In this document: positions 56,563-64,000 of the stretch, one piece after another | How the letters are laid out: every line of letters starts with the position of its first letter | How positions within the stretch are numbered: the first letter of the stretch is position 1 | Origin: Lepisosteus oculatus | Taxonomy: Eukaryota; Chordata; Actinopteri; Semionotiformes; Lepisosteidae | Assembly: GCF_040954835.1 (NCBI RefSeq) | Contig: NC_090696.1 | Coordinates: 68,695,722 to 68,759,721 of the forward strand | Reading direction: 5' to 3' | DNA: 64,000 bases | Notes under the pieces: model-generated | Seen by the model: only the letters and a program-made list of their open reading frames with translations | What the model was told of the DNA's origin: nothing | Databases searched by the model: none | Program-made: the position numbers and the translations under genes

Positions 56563-64000
<7,438 letters not shown>

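Overview
The window is nuclear DNA from a vertebrate, most likely a ray-finned fish outside the teleosts (gar- or bowfin-like). The evidence is GT-AG introns of 0.1-3.7 kb, four genes with close human orthologues, and abundant fish-type repeats, including a 5S rRNA-derived SINE with an ATT-repeat tail. The clade is an inference from repeat style and compact introns. No operon, phage, CRISPR array or bacterial feature is present.

Layout, left to right. (1) 5626-26171, plus strand: the last 11 coding exons of PALLD (palladin), 740 residues: a proline-rich VASP-binding region followed by three Ig domains. Upstream exons lie left of the window. (2) 30975-35410, minus strand: a complete five-exon CBR4 (237 residues, the same length as human), a short-chain dehydrogenase of mitochondrial fatty-acid synthesis. 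(3) 39089-49757, plus strand: a complete eight-exon HPF1 (about 348 residues), the PARP1/2 co-factor that directs ADP-ribosylation to serine, with a CpG-type promoter containing CRE-like, CCAAT and GC boxes. (4) 56563-64000, minus strand: the 3' end of CLCN3 (ClC-3 chloride/proton exchanger): its last transmembrane helices, both CBS domains and two alternative C-termini.

The most striking structure is the CLCN3 terminal exon. It is open and conserved in two reading frames. Skipping a 76-bp exon gives a C-terminus ending in the ClC-3A sequence SIMFN. Including the 76-bp exon shifts the frame and gives the ClC-3B tail, which ends in the PDZ ligand STTL. The 76-bp exon itself looks like a duplicate of the sequence it displaces.

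The non-coding part holds a dated record of transposition. Features include six copies of the 5S-derived SINE, two of which carry near-perfect CTCF motifs in convergent orientation around the CBR4/HPF1 promoters. There is a 493-bp hAT-type MITE with an 8-bp target duplication about 90 bp upstream of the CBR4 start codon. A fold-back retroelement insertion (79-bp perfect arms, 14-bp target duplication) has a spacer copied from DNA 0.5 kb upstream. Fragments of LINE and Tc1-like elements are also present. The gene order PALLD-CBR4-HPF1-CLCN3, with HPF1 and CLCN3 convergent, suggests that the block between CBR4 and MFAP3L in human is inverted here.

The genes are not known to work in one pathway. 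They are neighbours by conserved synteny. I found no convincing undescribed biological system. The best leads are the dual-coding exon, the fold-back insertion and the CTCF-bearing SINEs.
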